Shown here: positions 53,053-62,646 of the stretch, piece by piece | Layout: each line of letters begins with the position of its first letter | Position numbering within the stretch: the first letter of the stretch is position 1 | Assembly (NCBI GenBank): GCA_003141315.1 | Contig: PLLP01000002.1 | Coordinates: 210,336 to 274,335 of the forward strand | Direction of reading: 5' to 3' | Origin: Phycisphaerales bacterium | Lineage (GTDB): Bacteria; Planctomycetota; Phycisphaerae; Sedimentisphaerales; Anaerobacaceae | DNA: 64,000 bases | Notes under the pieces: model-generated | The model's database searches: none | Told to the model about the DNA's origin: nothing | Seen by the model: only the letters and a program-made list of their open reading frames with translations | Position numbers and translations under genes: made by a program

Positions 53053-53922
53053 TTATAGATTATATTTCGGCTTTTCAGCCCAGCCCAGTTTAGCAGCAAG
53101 TGTGTCCCATTGGGAGCGGAGCGGGTTATTGACGACGAGAAAGGTGTTTTTGGCCTTTTCGATACTGATAATGTCGTTTGCGGTGAAAGGCAGGGAGATT
53201 TGGCCGTCAATGGAGACGGTAGTTCCGGGGTTGACCTGCAGGCCGATACAATCGAGCCGGCTTTTTGCGTTGATGACGATGGGTCTGAAGCTAAGTGAAT
53301 GGGGGCAGATTGGAGTAATAACCATAGCTTCGAGCGTGCTGGATAATATGGGGCCGGCGGCGGCGAGGTTGTATGCGGTAGAGCCTGTTGGCGAAGAGAT
53401 AATCAGGCCGTCGCTGATGCAGCCTGCGAGTGGCTGGCCGTTGACTTTTATCTGCAGTTCAATCATTTTGAAAGGCGGGCCTGCGTTTATAAAGCAATCG
53501 TTGACGGCCATCGAGCTGAAGATTGTTTTTCCTCTGCGGAGGATTTTGCAGTTGAGCATCATACGTTTTTCTATGCGTAATTTTCCCGTTATTAATTTGT
53601 TGAGGAGCTGCTGGAGTTCTGAGACGGAGAATTCAGCGAGGTAGCCGAGTTTTCCGATGTTGATGCCGATAACTGGGACGGGCCGATATGAGAGGGCTTT
53701 AGCGGCGGCGATGATGGAGCCGTCGCCGCCGAAGACGACGGCATAACGGCAGTCTTTCGGCAGCTTAATGAGACGGCGGGTGTGTCTGTAATGTTTAATG
53801 TCGTAAATGGCGACGACCTTTACGAGATTTTTAGAGAAATGGAGAAATTGTTCGACAGCGGTGTTTGTCTTTTCCCTTTCGAGGTCCGCGAAGATAACAA
53901 GTTTTGTTAATTTTTTTGCCAT
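53053..53922 (-). CDS. nadK: NAD kinase
   Basis: 289 residues. Phosphorylates NAD to NADP, an essential step. Motifs: [13 protein letters not shown] near 65-76, [11 protein letters not shown], the substrate loop [32 protein letters not shown] and [13 protein letters not shown]. The region PHS in place of the commoner PHTL is within family variation. It is followed on the same strand by the TPR gene after the hairpin block. Confidence 0.95.
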   Translation of the reverse strand: MAKKLTKLVIFADLEREKTNTAVEQFLHFSKNLVKVVAIYDIKHYRHTRRLIKLPKDCRYAVVFGGDGSIIAAAKALSYRPVPVIGINIGKLGYLAEFSVSELQQLLNKLITGKLRIEKRMMLNCKILRRGKTIFSSMAVNDCFINAGPPFKMIELQIKVNGQPLAGCISDGLIISSPTGSTAYNLAAAGPILSSTLEAMVITPICPHSLSFRPIVINAKSRLDCIGLQVNPGTTVSIDGQISLPFTANDIISIEKAKNTFLVVNNPLRSQWDTLAAKLGWAEKPKYNL

Positions 53923-54059
53923 TATTTAAGACTCTAACAAAAAAAATTTGCCACAGAGAAAACCAATTTATTTTTTAGCCACAGAGGCCACCCGCCTTCG
54001 TCTGCCGCTGGCAGACTACGTCGGGCAGGCAGAGCAGCACAAAGAAAAACAGATATATA
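53923..54059. other. Intergenic repeat DNA between dxs and nadK
   Basis: 137 bases with GCCACAGAG units and a CCCGCCTTCGTCTGCCGCTGG palindromic stretch (53991-54030). No gene or clear promoter seen. Confidence 0.4.
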
Positions 54060-55985
54060 TTAGACGTTTTTAGCTATAAAAGAAGAATTTATATATTTTT
54101 TATTTACAAGCTGCCTAACTGTTTCAGCGATAGCGGCGGCGTTTATACCGGCATCGGCTAACTGGACGGAACGTGAGCCGCAACTGATAAGGCCGTTCGG
54201 GACGCCGAGGATGCGAATTCTGTCCGCGGCATCAGGGAATTTCGCGGCGGCAAGTTCCGCAAGGGCAGAACCAAAACCACAGCTTATATTATGGTCTTCA
54301 ACGGTAATTATATATTTTTCTTTGAGCGAAATCAATAAATCATCGTCCAATGGCCTGGCGAAGCGTGCGTTAATGACATCGACATCGATGCCGTCGGCTT
54401 TGAGGAGTGCGGCGGCCTTTAGGGATTCGGAGAGCATAGCTCCGAGACTTACGACAGCAGCCTTTGGGTCCGGGTTTTTGATAACCGTAACGGATTTGCC
54501 GAGCTGGAACGGCTGACTGAGAGCCGGCAAATAGAGGCCTGTGGAAGGGACGGTGTCTCTTGGGTAGCGGATGCAGGTGCATCGCGGATTTGCTGCGGCG
54601 AAATCGAGAGCGAGCTTAAGTTCGGTTTCATCGGCAGGGGAGACGAGGACGAGGTTCGGCATCATTCGCAGGAAGCCGATATCCATAAGGCCGTGGTGCG
54701 TAGGGCCGTCGGCGCCGACGAGGCCTGCGCGGTCGATGCAGAAAATGACGGGCAGATTCTGGAGTGCGATTTCCTGGAATATCTGGTCGAATGCTCTTTG
54801 CAGAAAGGTCGAATAAATGCAGACGACAGGAATGAAGCCTGATTTTGCGAGGCCTGCGGCGAGGTCAACGGCGAAGGATTCGGCGATTCCGACGTCGTAA
54901 AAACGGTCGGGGAATTTTTTGGAGAATTCGGATAGACCCACGCCATCGCACATTGCCGCGGTGATGGCGACGATGCGATTATTATTTTGAGCAAGCGAGA
55001 CGATTTGGTCGGAGAAGGCGTCAGTGAAACTTCGCTTGGGCGGGTTGGAATCGGATTCTGCGTTGTCGCCATTCAATTTGAAGGGGCCTGTAGAATGGAA
55101 TCTGGGTTTGTCTTCTTCTGCGGGAGCGAAGCCCATACCCTTTTTTGTGTAGACGTGCAGAATGGCGGGGTGCTTGAGTTGACTGAGCGATTTGAATATT
55201 TTAACCAGGGAAGCGATGTCGTGGCCGTCAACCGGGCCGAAATAGGGAATGTTCAAACTTTCGAACATCTGGCTTGCTGGGAGCGTCATTCTTATCGACT
55301 TTTTCATCTTCTCAATTATTTCCTCGACGCTTTTGCCGATGACGGGCGTATGATTGAAGATGTTGTTTGCGGTTTTGCGGAGGTCTTCGTAGGTGTGGCT
55401 GAGCCTGACTCGCGAGAAGTATTTTGCGAGTGAACCCTGAGTCGGGTCGATGGCCATAGAGTTGTCGTTTAGGACGATGAGGAGCTGTCTTTTAACGAGG
55501 CCGAGATTGTTGAGGGCCTCGAAGGACAGGCCGTTAACTATGCTTGCGTCGCCGACGATTGATACGACCTTTTCTTCTTCGTTTAATTTTTGCAGGCCGA
55601 GCGCCATGCCGATCGCGGTGGCGATGGAGGTGCCGGCGTGTCCGACGCGGAACTGGTCGCAGGGGCTTTCCGCGGGGTTAGGAAAACCGCTGATGCCGTT
55701 TCGCTGTCGCACCTGCGGGAATTTTTCTCTTCTGCCGGTGAGGATTTTGTGGGCATAGCACTGGTGGCCGACATCCCAGAGGAGCTTATCGGATTTAAAA
55801 TCGAAGACGTAATGCAAGGCGATTGTGAGCTCTACGATTCCGAGGTTGCTTGCGAGATGGCCGCCGGTCTTGCTGATGGAGCTGAGAATGAACTGGCGGA
55901 TTTCCTCTGATAGCTGGGGCAGCTGGGTGACAGCGAGTTTTTTGAGGTCATCAGGGCTGTTTATCTGTTCAAGTAATTTATCCAT
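54060..55985 (-). CDS. dxs: 1-deoxy-D-xylulose-5-phosphate synthase
   Basis: 641 residues. First enzyme of the MEP isoprenoid pathway: pyruvate plus glyceraldehyde 3-phosphate gives DXP, with thiamine diphosphate. SSISKTGGHLASNLGIVELTIALHYVFD, LWDVGHQCYAHKILTGR, the ThDP motif GDASIVNGLSFEALNNLG, GPVDGHDI, FYDVGIAESFAV with the catalytic Glu and DRAGLVGADGPTHHG are all present. I chose ATG 55985; an in-frame TTG lies at 55991 and no strong ribosome-binding site is visible. Confidence 0.96.
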   Translation of the reverse strand: MDKLLEQINSPDDLKKLAVTQLPQLSEEIRQFILSSISKTGGHLASNLGIVELTIALHYVFDFKSDKLLWDVGHQCYAHKILTGRREKFPQVRQRNGISGFPNPAESPCDQFRVGHAGTSIATAIGMALGLQKLNEEEKVVSIVGDASIVNGLSFEALNNLGLVKRQLLIVLNDNSMAIDPTQGSLAKYFSRVRLSHTYEDLRKTANNIFNHTPVIGKSVEEIIEKMKKSIRMTLPASQMFESLNIPYFGPVDGHDIASLVKIFKSLSQLKHPAILHVYTKKGMGFAPAEEDKPRFHSTGPFKLNGDNAESDSNPPKRSFTDAFSDQIVSLAQNNNRIVAITAAMCDGVGLSEFSKKFPDRFYDVGIAESFAVDLAAGLAKSGFIPVVCIYSTFLQRAFDQIFQEIALQNLPVIFCIDRAGLVGADGPTHHGLMDIGFLRMMPNLVLVSPADETELKLALDFAAANPRCTCIRYPRDTVPSTGLYLPALSQPFQLGKSVTVIKNPDPKAAVVSLGAMLSESLKAAALLKADGIDVDVINARFARPLDDDLLISLKEKYIITVEDHNISCGFGSALAELAAAKFPDAADRIRILGVPNGLISCGSRSVQLADAGINAAAIAETVRQLVNKKYINSSFIAKNV

Positions 55986-56100
55986 AAGCAAAGCATTATA
56001 TAAAAAGACGCTGTTAAAAGCAAATATATCGTGAAAGGGGGTCCGCCCAGGCGGATTCGCCTTCGGCGGAGGAGAATGCGGTGGTTAAATATAACAGCAA

Positions 56101-56161
56101 CCCCCGCAGCTTTCTTGCGAAAGCAAAACGCGGGGGCTAAATCCGCCACAAGAATGGCGGA
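56101..56161. repeat. GCTAAA hairpin joined to a TCCGCC...GGCGGA repeat
   Basis: CCCCCGC at 56101-56107 pairs with GCGGGGG at 56130-56136 around the GCTTTCTTGCGAAAGC inner stem, then CTAAA. It is directly followed by TCCGCCACAAGAATGGCGGA (56142-56161). Two otherwise separate repeat families are adjacent here. Confidence 0.6.
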
Positions 56162-56188
56162 CAAGTATAACGACTAAACATATAAGAT

Positions 56189-57394
56189 TTAGTATTGGAT
56201 GGTAAGGGGGGTGTCCTTTAGGAAGAGGTAATAGAGTTTTCCTTCCTGATAGGTTGCGCCGGCGAGTTTGCCGGCCTGTTCGCCGATTCCGAGATAGATG
56301 TCGCATCTGCCGGGCGCGCGGATTGCGCCGCCTGAATCCTGGTCGAGGGCGAAGCCGCTGTAGATTTCACTGGTGATGGCAGGGCCTGTATCTTTCGGCA
56401 GATATGTTGAAACGAAGGTAAGAGCGCCGCGCGGGAAGATGGATTTGTCGGTAGCAATTGACCGCATAGGCGTGACGGGTTCGTTGAGTGAGCCTCTCGG
56501 GTTTCCGCCTTCGAGCTGGAAGAAGACATAGCGGGGATTAAGAGCGGTGTAATGAGCGACTTTGTCGGTATGCTGTTTGAAGAAATTAATCATAGCAGAA
56601 AGTGAGAGCTGCTGCTTTGTGATGATTCCATCGGCAATCATAGCGTTTGAGATGCCGTTATAATCCCAGCCGTTATTTGCGGAGTAGCCGACGCCGATGA
56701 TTTTGCCGTCAGTGAGGCGGATTTTTGCGGAGCCTTGGACGTTGGCGATATAAGCCTCAAAGGGGTCAGCGAGCCAGACGAGCTCCTGGCCTTTAAGGTT
56801 ATTTGGCGCGGCATCGATTTGTGAGCGAGTGGGGTATTTGCTGAAGGAGCCGTCGGGCATTTTTCTGCCGAGGATTTGGCCATCAGGCGCTTTGACGAGG
56901 TCGGCGGGCTGTTTGTAGAGCGGGTAGATGAATTTATCGGTTTTGGTTAGCGAGCCATCGAAGATTGGTGTGTAGTAGCCGGTGAAGAGCACGGAGCCGG
57001 CGTAGTCGCAGCCGACAGACATATAGACGTCGAAGTTTTGTTTGATGGCGTCATTGAGCTGTGCGCCGGCGAGGCCTGAATCGAGAAGCTCTGTGAACTT
57101 TTTCAGGCTGGCGATGGACCTGATGTGCGTGATGCCTGAGACGGGGTAGGCCTTCTGGCTGGAAGGTTTGCCGAGATAGCTGATGCTGTTGGCGACGGCT
57201 TGGCGCAGGTCTTTGGTGTCCATACAGGCGTAGGTGAAGTCGGGGATTTTAGCGGGGTCGGTAATCAGAACGAGTGCGTTTTCGCCGGGGGAGAGCTGGT
57301 GAGTGTAGTCAAAGACGGGTTTTTCAGCGGGTTTGCAGCCGATTAGGGTGCTGATAAGAAATAATCCTGCGATAATGACGAGTTTGGTTTTCAT
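56189..57394 (-). CDS. mltA: MltA-family lytic transglycosylase lipoprotein
   Basis: 401 residues. Lipobox in LISTLIGCKPA predicts an outer-membrane lipoprotein. The MltA domain includes VLFTGYYTPIFDGS, PTRSQID, ELVWLADPFEAYIANVQGSAKIRLTDG and YSANNGWDY. The C-terminal 3D domain FALDQDSGGAIRAPGRCDIYLGIGEQA holds the catalytic Asp. It cleaves peptidoglycan to 1,6-anhydro products. AAGGAAAAAAA precedes the ATG. It ends the minus-strand cellular block before the portal gene. Confidence 0.92.
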   Translation of the reverse strand: MKTKLVIIAGLFLISTLIGCKPAEKPVFDYTHQLSPGENALVLITDPAKIPDFTYACMDTKDLRQAVANSISYLGKPSSQKAYPVSGITHIRSIASLKKFTELLDSGLAGAQLNDAIKQNFDVYMSVGCDYAGSVLFTGYYTPIFDGSLTKTDKFIYPLYKQPADLVKAPDGQILGRKMPDGSFSKYPTRSQIDAAPNNLKGQELVWLADPFEAYIANVQGSAKIRLTDGKIIGVGYSANNGWDYNGISNAMIADGIITKQQLSLSAMINFFKQHTDKVAHYTALNPRYVFFQLEGGNPRGSLNEPVTPMRSIATDKSIFPRGALTFVSTYLPKDTGPAITSEIYSGFALDQDSGGAIRAPGRCDIYLGIGEQAGKLAGATYQEGKLYYLFLKDTPLTIQY

Positions 57395-57996
57395 TTTTTT
57401 TCCTTATGTAAAAAAGATACAAGACTTAAAACTTAAAGAACGGTTGCCTTTCATAGGTATTATCGGAAAAGGGGCGGTAAATTGTTCAGGGGATTTTGGG
57501 GGATGGAGAAGTGAGAAGGGTTAAGGGCGAAGGGTTAGGTGAGGAAGACAAAAATTTCGCAAAAAATGCGCAGCGCCCCCTTGCGCAAAATGGAAATTTT
57601 TAAAATTTTTTTTAATTTTTTCCGGACAGGCACTTACAGCAATTTCCAAAGATGGCAAGTACAATTTTTTCGTCAGTTTTGCGCTGGTTGGGGGAAGGGT
57701 AGGAGGGGCGGTGGGAAGAATGTAGAATTAAGAATTAAGAAGTGAGAAGGGTGCGAAGGGTGTGAAGGGTGTGAAAAGTAAGAAGGGTGCGAAAAGTGAG
57801 AAGGGTGAAAAAGGTGTGAAAAGTGAGAAGGGTTGGAAAGGTGTGAAAAGTTAGAAGGGTATGAAAGGCAGAACACAGGACATCCGCCTGCGGCGGACCT
57901 TCGGCGGATTCGCCACAGGCGAACCTGCGGCACAGAGAAGAAAATTAGGCACAAAGGACAAAAGTAGAACATTGAACGTTGAATAAAGGAGAAAAG
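57395..57996. other. Repeat-filled gap before the portal gene
   Basis: 602 bases without a gene. A C/T-A-rich stretch (57540-57680) is followed by about 125 bases of AAGTGAGAAGGGTG(C/T)GAAGG units (57723-57860), then a nested CCGCCTGCGGCGGACCTTCGG palindrome (57882-57930) and a CACAGAGAAG stretch. The frames open in this region encode only repeats. Confidence 0.55.
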
Positions 57997-59505
57997 ATGG
58001 CGTTTGATTTGCAGATATTTGAAGACGAAGGATTGGATGCGGGTTTTCTGGAATGGCTGACGAAGGAGCAGGCAGCAGAGGTTCAAAGGCATTTTGGAAG
58101 GATGTGGGATTATTACGCCAACCCGATGGTGGAAATGACGGCAGCGGGGCAAAGCGGAACGGAGTCGGGGAGATATTATGTGCAATCGCAGGAGGCGGGG
58201 CTGCCGGCAAGGATAACCGGCGTGGTGCGCAATTCGGCGTCGGGGATTTTGGGCGGTAAGTTTGCCAGGGATATACAGCGCAAGGAAGTGGTAATAGAAA
58301 ATGATATAACGTGGCGGATAAATGCCGCGGTGGATTTTTTGTTCGGTAAGCCTGTGAGTTTTTTATCGAGGTCGCCCGATGCTCAAAAAAAGGCGGAAGT
58401 CGAAGAGATAATAAAGTCAGTTTTTGGAGCGAACGGGGGAGTCGGTTTTTTTCAGGATATGGCAGTGCTCGGAGGCGTCTACGGTTTTGTCGATTGTTTT
58501 GTCAGGCCTGGCGAAGGAATTTATCAGAATTTCACTTCACAATCACGTCAAAATTTTCCTCTTGAAGCTGTGCTGCGAATGGCACAGGCAATCGAGCTGG
58601 AACTGATAGAGGCGCCGAGGGCACTGCCGATTCTGGATGAAGGCAATTACAAAAAGGTATTGTATTACGTGCAGAGTTTTTATCTGAAAAAGAACGCGGT
58701 GAGGAGGCGTAATACTTTTCTGACGAGGCTTTTGGGTCTGGACAGGGCGGAAGGCTGTCAGATGGCGGAAATGGTGGAGATTATTTCTGAGAAGGGCTGG
58801 CAGAGGTATGAGGACGGGGAGCTTATAGGGGAGGGAGAAAATCAGCTGGGATTTTTGCCGGTGGTGCATATACAGAATTTGGCGCAGCCATTTTATTATG
58901 AGGGGATGAGCGACGTAGAGCCGTTGATACCGCTTCAGGATGAGCTGAATACGAGGCTGTCGGACAGGGCAAACCGGATAACGATGCAGTCGTTTAAGAT
59001 GTATCTCGGCAAAGGGATAGAGGGATTCGAGGACAGGCCTGTATCGCCCGGGAGGATGTGGTGTACGGATAATCCTGACGCGACGATTGAGGAGTTCGGA
59101 GGCGACGCTGGGTCTGACAGCGAGGATAGGCATATAGAGCAGATAAGAGAGGCAATGGACAAGACCAGTTCTGTGACGCCGATAGTGGCGGGCGTTATTG
59201 GGGGTAAGGTTGGTAATCTTACAAGTGCGGTTGCGCTGAAGCTGATGCTGATGGGGATGCTCTCGAAGACGGAGCGGAAGAAATTTACTTATGGTGAGGG
59301 TTTGAAAAAGATATGCGCAATGGTTCTGGAGATACTGGACAGGGCGGATATTTATAAGACGAGTATTGCGGACAGGCAAATGGATGTGATTTTCCCGAGC
59401 CCGCTGCCGGAAAATATGCTGGAGAAGCTGCAGGAGGCACAGATAAAGAAGGAACTCGGCGTGCCGGAGGAGAAGATACTGAGGGAACTGGGATATGAAA
59501 AATAG
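57997..59505 (+). CDS. Phage portal protein
   Basis: 502 residues, similar in length and layout to SPP1 gp6-type portals: an N-terminal region with FGRMWDYYANPM, the VVIENDITWRINAAVDFLFGKPVSFLS segment, central strands (FLPVVHIQNLAQPFYYEGMSDVEPLIPLQDELNTRLSDRANRI) typical of the portal wing and crown, and a helical stem (GNLTSAVALKLMLMGMLSKTERK). It forms the dodecameric ring through which terminase pumps DNA. AAAGGAG before ATG 57997; the upstream ATG 57979 is disfavoured. Confidence 0.88.
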   Translation: MAFDLQIFEDEGLDAGFLEWLTKEQAAEVQRHFGRMWDYYANPMVEMTAAGQSGTESGRYYVQSQEAGLPARITGVVRNSASGILGGKFARDIQRKEVVIENDITWRINAAVDFLFGKPVSFLSRSPDAQKKAEVEEIIKSVFGANGGVGFFQDMAVLGGVYGFVDCFVRPGEGIYQNFTSQSRQNFPLEAVLRMAQAIELELIEAPRALPILDEGNYKKVLYYVQSFYLKKNAVRRRNTFLTRLLGLDRAEGCQMAEMVEIISEKGWQRYEDGELIGEGENQLGFLPVVHIQNLAQPFYYEGMSDVEPLIPLQDELNTRLSDRANRITMQSFKMYLGKGIEGFEDRPVSPGRMWCTDNPDATIEEFGGDAGSDSEDRHIEQIREAMDKTSSVTPIVAGVIGGKVGNLTSAVALKLMLMGMLSKTERKKFTYGEGLKKICAMVLEILDRADIYKTSIADRQMDVIFPSPLPENMLEKLQEAQIKKELGVPEEKILRELGYEK

Positions 59506-59511
59506 AAGCCA

Positions 59512-59541
59512 GTCCGCCACAAGAATGGCGGATCTGCGAAA
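59512..59541. repeat. GTCCGCC...GGCGGATCTGCGAAA repeat before the scaffold-like gene
   Basis: GTCCGCCACAAGAATGGCGG followed by ATCTGCGAAA, identical in that part to 44814-44843, lying seven bases after the portal stop. Confidence 0.65.
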
Positions 59542-59576
59542 TCCAGAAGACGGAATAATTTTTAGATGGAGGTTTT

Positions 59577-60164
59577 ATGGGTCAGGTTGACGAAGGGTTG
59601 AATCCGCCAGGAGCGGAAGGCGAGCCAGAGAGTAAAGAGGGGAGATTTGTTTCGGTTCAGGAGGCGATACGTTATCGCAAGAGGGCGCAGGGTGCGGAGA
59701 AGCGGAGCGAAGAGCTTGCAGCTGAACTTGTGGAGGCGAAGGGTCAGGTAGATAAATTGTGCGAGGAACTCGGTGCAGTCAAGATTGAACAGAAGCTGAT
59801 GCGTAAACTTACAGCGGCAGGAGCAGCTGACCTTGAGGCGGGGGTTCTGCTTGTAAAGAGCAGGGTTAATGACGGAGATGGTTCGACTACGCTCACCACG
59901 AGTAGTGATGAGGTGATTGACCGTGCGATAGAGCAGCTGAAAAAAGACAAGCAGTATTTGTTCAGTGATAAGCCGGGGTCGAAATTACCTGGTTCGACCG
60001 GCAGGAGCGGTTTCGGGACTGCGGGCACGGCGGGAGCGAAACAATCGCGGCTTGTCGGCAGCGGCAGCGGAGTGGTTCTGGAGCGTGCAGCGAGAAAGGC
60101 AGCCGAGACGGGAGACAGAAAGGATTTGCAGGAATACTTGAGGGTGAGAAGGAACTACTTATAG
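59577..60164 (+). CDS. Probable capsid scaffold protein
   Basis: 195 residues: a charged coiled coil (about 25-75, VQEAIRYRKRAQGAEKRSEELAAEL) and a Gly/Ser-rich C-terminal part ending in basic RVRRNYL. Position between portal and major capsid and the coiled-coil composition match scaffold or GP20-type proteins; no sequence motif proves it. GGAGG lies before the ATG. Confidence 0.65.
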   Translation: MGQVDEGLNPPGAEGEPESKEGRFVSVQEAIRYRKRAQGAEKRSEELAAELVEAKGQVDKLCEELGAVKIEQKLMRKLTAAGAADLEAGVLLVKSRVNDGDGSTTLTTSSDEVIDRAIEQLKKDKQYLFSDKPGSKLPGSTGRSGFGTAGTAGAKQSRLVGSGSGVVLERAARKAAETGDRKDLQEYLRVRRNYL

Positions 60165-60288
60165 AAAGGAAAAATTTAGCCACAGATTTCACAGATTAAC
60201 ACAGTTTGAAAAAACAGAATAGAGGACAGAATAAAGATAATATGGATTCCTGCTTACGCAGGAATTACAAGGAAATGGAGGAATAGAA

Positions 60289-61449
60289 ATGGCATTTACA
60301 GGAAAAGCTACATATACAGCAGGTACGACTTTGCCGGAACTGGCAGAGGATATTTCGGATTTAGTTGGGATAATTTCGCCTTATGAAACGCCGCTATTGG
60401 ATGCGCTTGGGGATTCGCTGAGAGAGGCGACAAGCACGAATCACGAATGGCTCGAAGATGAGCTTTTGGCGAATAAGGATGCGGTGAACGACAATACGTT
60501 TACGGACCCGGACGTTGATACGGGTTTTGATGTTGACCATGGCAGCAGGTTTCGCGTAGGCGACCAGATACAGATTGAGGGGAGCAGGGAACTGATGCTG
60601 GTGACGGTGGTCAACAACAACACATTAACGGTATCGAGAGGATACGGCGGCTCGACAGCAGAGAACCTTGCGGATAACCAGGTGATAAACATACTGGGCA
60701 ACGCTGCGCTGGAAGGCGGAGAGAGACCCACGACAAGGTTCACGAACAGGGTGAGGCGAGGAAACTACACGCAGATATTTACGGCATCGGTGGAGGTTTC
60801 GGGAACGGATTTGGCGGTTCGGCAGGCGGGTCTTGGCCTTGCGGATGAAATGGATTACCAAAAGCAGGAGAGGATTCGCGAGCTTGTGAGGGACCTGGAA
60901 AATACCGTAATCAACGGTGGTCAGACGGTGAGCAATCCGCAGGGGAGCGATACGGTTCGGCGGACAATGAAGGGGATAATTTCGCATCTTTCGACGAATG
61001 TATTTAAGCCGGGCGATAGCGGTTTTCCATCGGGGAGCGACCTCGATGAAGCGAAGCTTAATTATGTGTTGCGGAAGATTTGGGATAACAGCAGCGGGAA
61101 CGTGGACCTTGTGGTTGTGGGCGGGTTCCAGAAGCGCAAGATAAACGGTTTCACGGAAGGGGCGAGGAGCTTTGCGGGCGGCGATACGACTTACAAAGAT
61201 ATGATAAGCATTTACGAGAGCGACTTCGGTGTTTGCCGGATAATAACGAGCAGGTGGCTGCCGAAGGATGCGGTTCTGTTTTTGGATTCGTCGCGGATAA
61301 GCGTTCTGCCGCTGTCGGGGAGGAGTTTTTATTTCAAGCCGTTATCTGCTTCGGGTGATTACGAGTGCGGCCAGATTATCGGCGAGTACACGGTAGAGGT
61401 TCGCAATGAGCAGGCCTGCGGATTGATACACGGGCTGACGGCGAACTGA
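60289..61449 (+). CDS. Major capsid protein, SU10/DUF5309-like
   Basis: 386 residues. The start FTGKATYTAGTTLPELAEDISDLVGIISPYETPLLDALG, the central GERPTTRFTNRVRRGNYTQIF and KQERIRELVRDLENTVINGG, and the C-terminal WLPKDAVLFLDSSRISVLPLSGRSFYF fit the SU10-type (DUF5309) HK97-fold capsid proteins. An inserted domain (about 85-140: GSRFRVGDQIQIEGSRELMLVT) looks like a small beta barrel. GGAGG precedes the ATG. Intact, with no stop or frameshift. Confidence 0.85.
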   Translation: MAFTGKATYTAGTTLPELAEDISDLVGIISPYETPLLDALGDSLREATSTNHEWLEDELLANKDAVNDNTFTDPDVDTGFDVDHGSRFRVGDQIQIEGSRELMLVTVVNNNTLTVSRGYGGSTAENLADNQVINILGNAALEGGERPTTRFTNRVRRGNYTQIFTASVEVSGTDLAVRQAGLGLADEMDYQKQERIRELVRDLENTVINGGQTVSNPQGSDTVRRTMKGIISHLSTNVFKPGDSGFPSGSDLDEAKLNYVLRKIWDNSSGNVDLVVVGGFQKRKINGFTEGARSFAGGDTTYKDMISIYESDFGVCRIITSRWLPKDAVLFLDSSRISVLPLSGRSFYFKPLSASGDYECGQIIGEYTVEVRNEQACGLIHGLTAN

Positions 61450-61590
61450 CAGGGTTAAGAGTTAAGGGTGAGACGGGTGAGAAAAGTGAAGGGTTACACG
61501 CGACCCTTTACCCTTAACACTTCACGCCAGATAAAAAGATGCGAAGGGTTAAGAGTGAAGGGCGAAGGGCAAGAAAGGTGAAAGTGTGCG
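61450..61590. repeat. GTTAAGGGTGAGACGGGTGAG run
   Basis: Imperfect AAGGGT(T/G)AAG units on both strands; 61500-61530 is an inverse-complement run (CCCTTTACCCTTAACACTTC), so a long hairpin with the flanking units is possible. It ends in the ribosome-binding stretch AAAGGTGAAAG of the next gene. Confidence 0.5.
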
Positions 61591-62247
61591 ATGGTGATAT
61601 TTTCGAGAGATGTGGATATAGCGAGGTATGAGCCGGTATTGTTTGGGGAGCTGCATTTGGAGCAGCAGGTGCTTATCTCGGGCGAGGCGGGAGTGATTGA
61701 CGGGACGACGTTCAGGGATTCGGGTGCGGATTTTACAGGCAGCGGAGTGAAGGCGGGCGGAGTGATTTATGTGAGGTCGCCGGACGGCACGATTGACGGG
61801 ATAAGAGAAATAGTGTCGGTTGATTCGGCAACGGAATTGACGGTATCGGTAATCAGGGCGGAAGGCGCAAGTGCGGAAGTGATGCCGGCGGGTGGTGAGG
61901 AATTAGCCTGGCGGATAAGCACGTTCGAGCCGCAGGCGGCGGAGGCGGGGCTGGGTCTGACGGAGAGTTTCGGGATAAGGCCGGGCAATCCTGATTCGCA
62001 GTACAGTGCGGAGGATATAGCGGATGCAGGTGCGCTGAGGATTTGCTCGATTTATATGGTTTTGTCATCGGTGTATGCGATGCTGGCGAACGCGGCCAAA
62101 GACGATAATATGTGGAAAAAAAGTCTGTTTTACAGAGGTGAGTTCGAGAAGGCGATGGAGAGGTGCCGGTTCAGTATCGATACCGACGGGGATGGCGCAG
62201 GCGACGTGAGTTTTTCAGGCAGGGCGATTAAGTTAAATAGGGTTTAG
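61591..62247 (+). CDS. Probable head-completion / connector protein
   Basis: 218 residues. The first half is beta-rich (VIDGTTFRDSGADFTGSGVKAGGVIYVRSPDG); the second half is helical (DAGALRICSIYMVLSSVYAMLANAAKDDNMWKKSLFYRGEFEKAMERCRF), a pattern seen in gp6-type head-tail connectors. Assignment rests on position after the capsid gene and this layout. AAAGGTG precedes the ATG. Confidence 0.6.
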   Translation: MVIFSRDVDIARYEPVLFGELHLEQQVLISGEAGVIDGTTFRDSGADFTGSGVKAGGVIYVRSPDGTIDGIREIVSVDSATELTVSVIRAEGASAEVMPAGGEELAWRISTFEPQAAEAGLGLTESFGIRPGNPDSQYSAEDIADAGALRICSIYMVLSSVYAMLANAAKDDNMWKKSLFYRGEFEKAMERCRFSIDTDGDGAGDVSFSGRAIKLNRV

Positions 62248-62267
62248 GGGATAGGAAAGCAATCAAT

Positions 62268-62633
62268 ATGGTAAAGCTGGATGGGCAGGTATTGTTCGAG
62301 GGGCAGGCGGAGATAGAGGCTGAGGCAGTGAAGAGGGCTTCGGTTGAGAGGAGTGCAGCGGGGCTGGATGGAGTTGTCAGTATTGATTTGGGCAGCCGCG
62401 GCAGGAAGATAAAACAGAAGGGCGAGCTGCGTGCCGCGAGCAGAGAGCTTATGAGAAAACGCTTTGAGGAGATATTAACGTTCCTGGATGGCAAGGTGCA
62501 TACGCTTGAGACAAAAGAAGGCGACGTGTTCGAGGATTTGCGAATGGATTCATTTAAGGTGACAAATGAAGAGTGCAGCGGGGCAGGGCTGGTGGCGGAT
62601 TACGAAATTGAATATATGCAGATTAGGGTATAG
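62268..62633 (+). CDS. Small virus-like structural gene of unknown role
   Basis: 121 residues. Helical N-terminal half (FEGQAEIEAEAVKRASVERS), basic middle (GSRGRKIKQKGELRAAS) and beta C-terminal half (VADYEIEYMQIRV), which resembles neck or tail-completion proteins. AGGAAAG precedes the ATG. Tight spacing to both neighbours supports one operon. Confidence 0.55.
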   Translation: MVKLDGQVLFEGQAEIEAEAVKRASVERSAAGLDGVVSIDLGSRGRKIKQKGELRAASRELMRKRFEEILTFLDGKVHTLETKEGDVFEDLRMDSFKVTNEECSGAGLVADYEIEYMQIRV

Positions 62634-62646
62634 GGTTTAGGGTGCG

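Noticed and set aside
57723..57870. Long minus-strand frame reading SHPSHPSHFSH-type peptides
   Set aside because: It is the AAGTGAGAAGGGTG repeat read in reverse; no start signal and no composition of a real protein.
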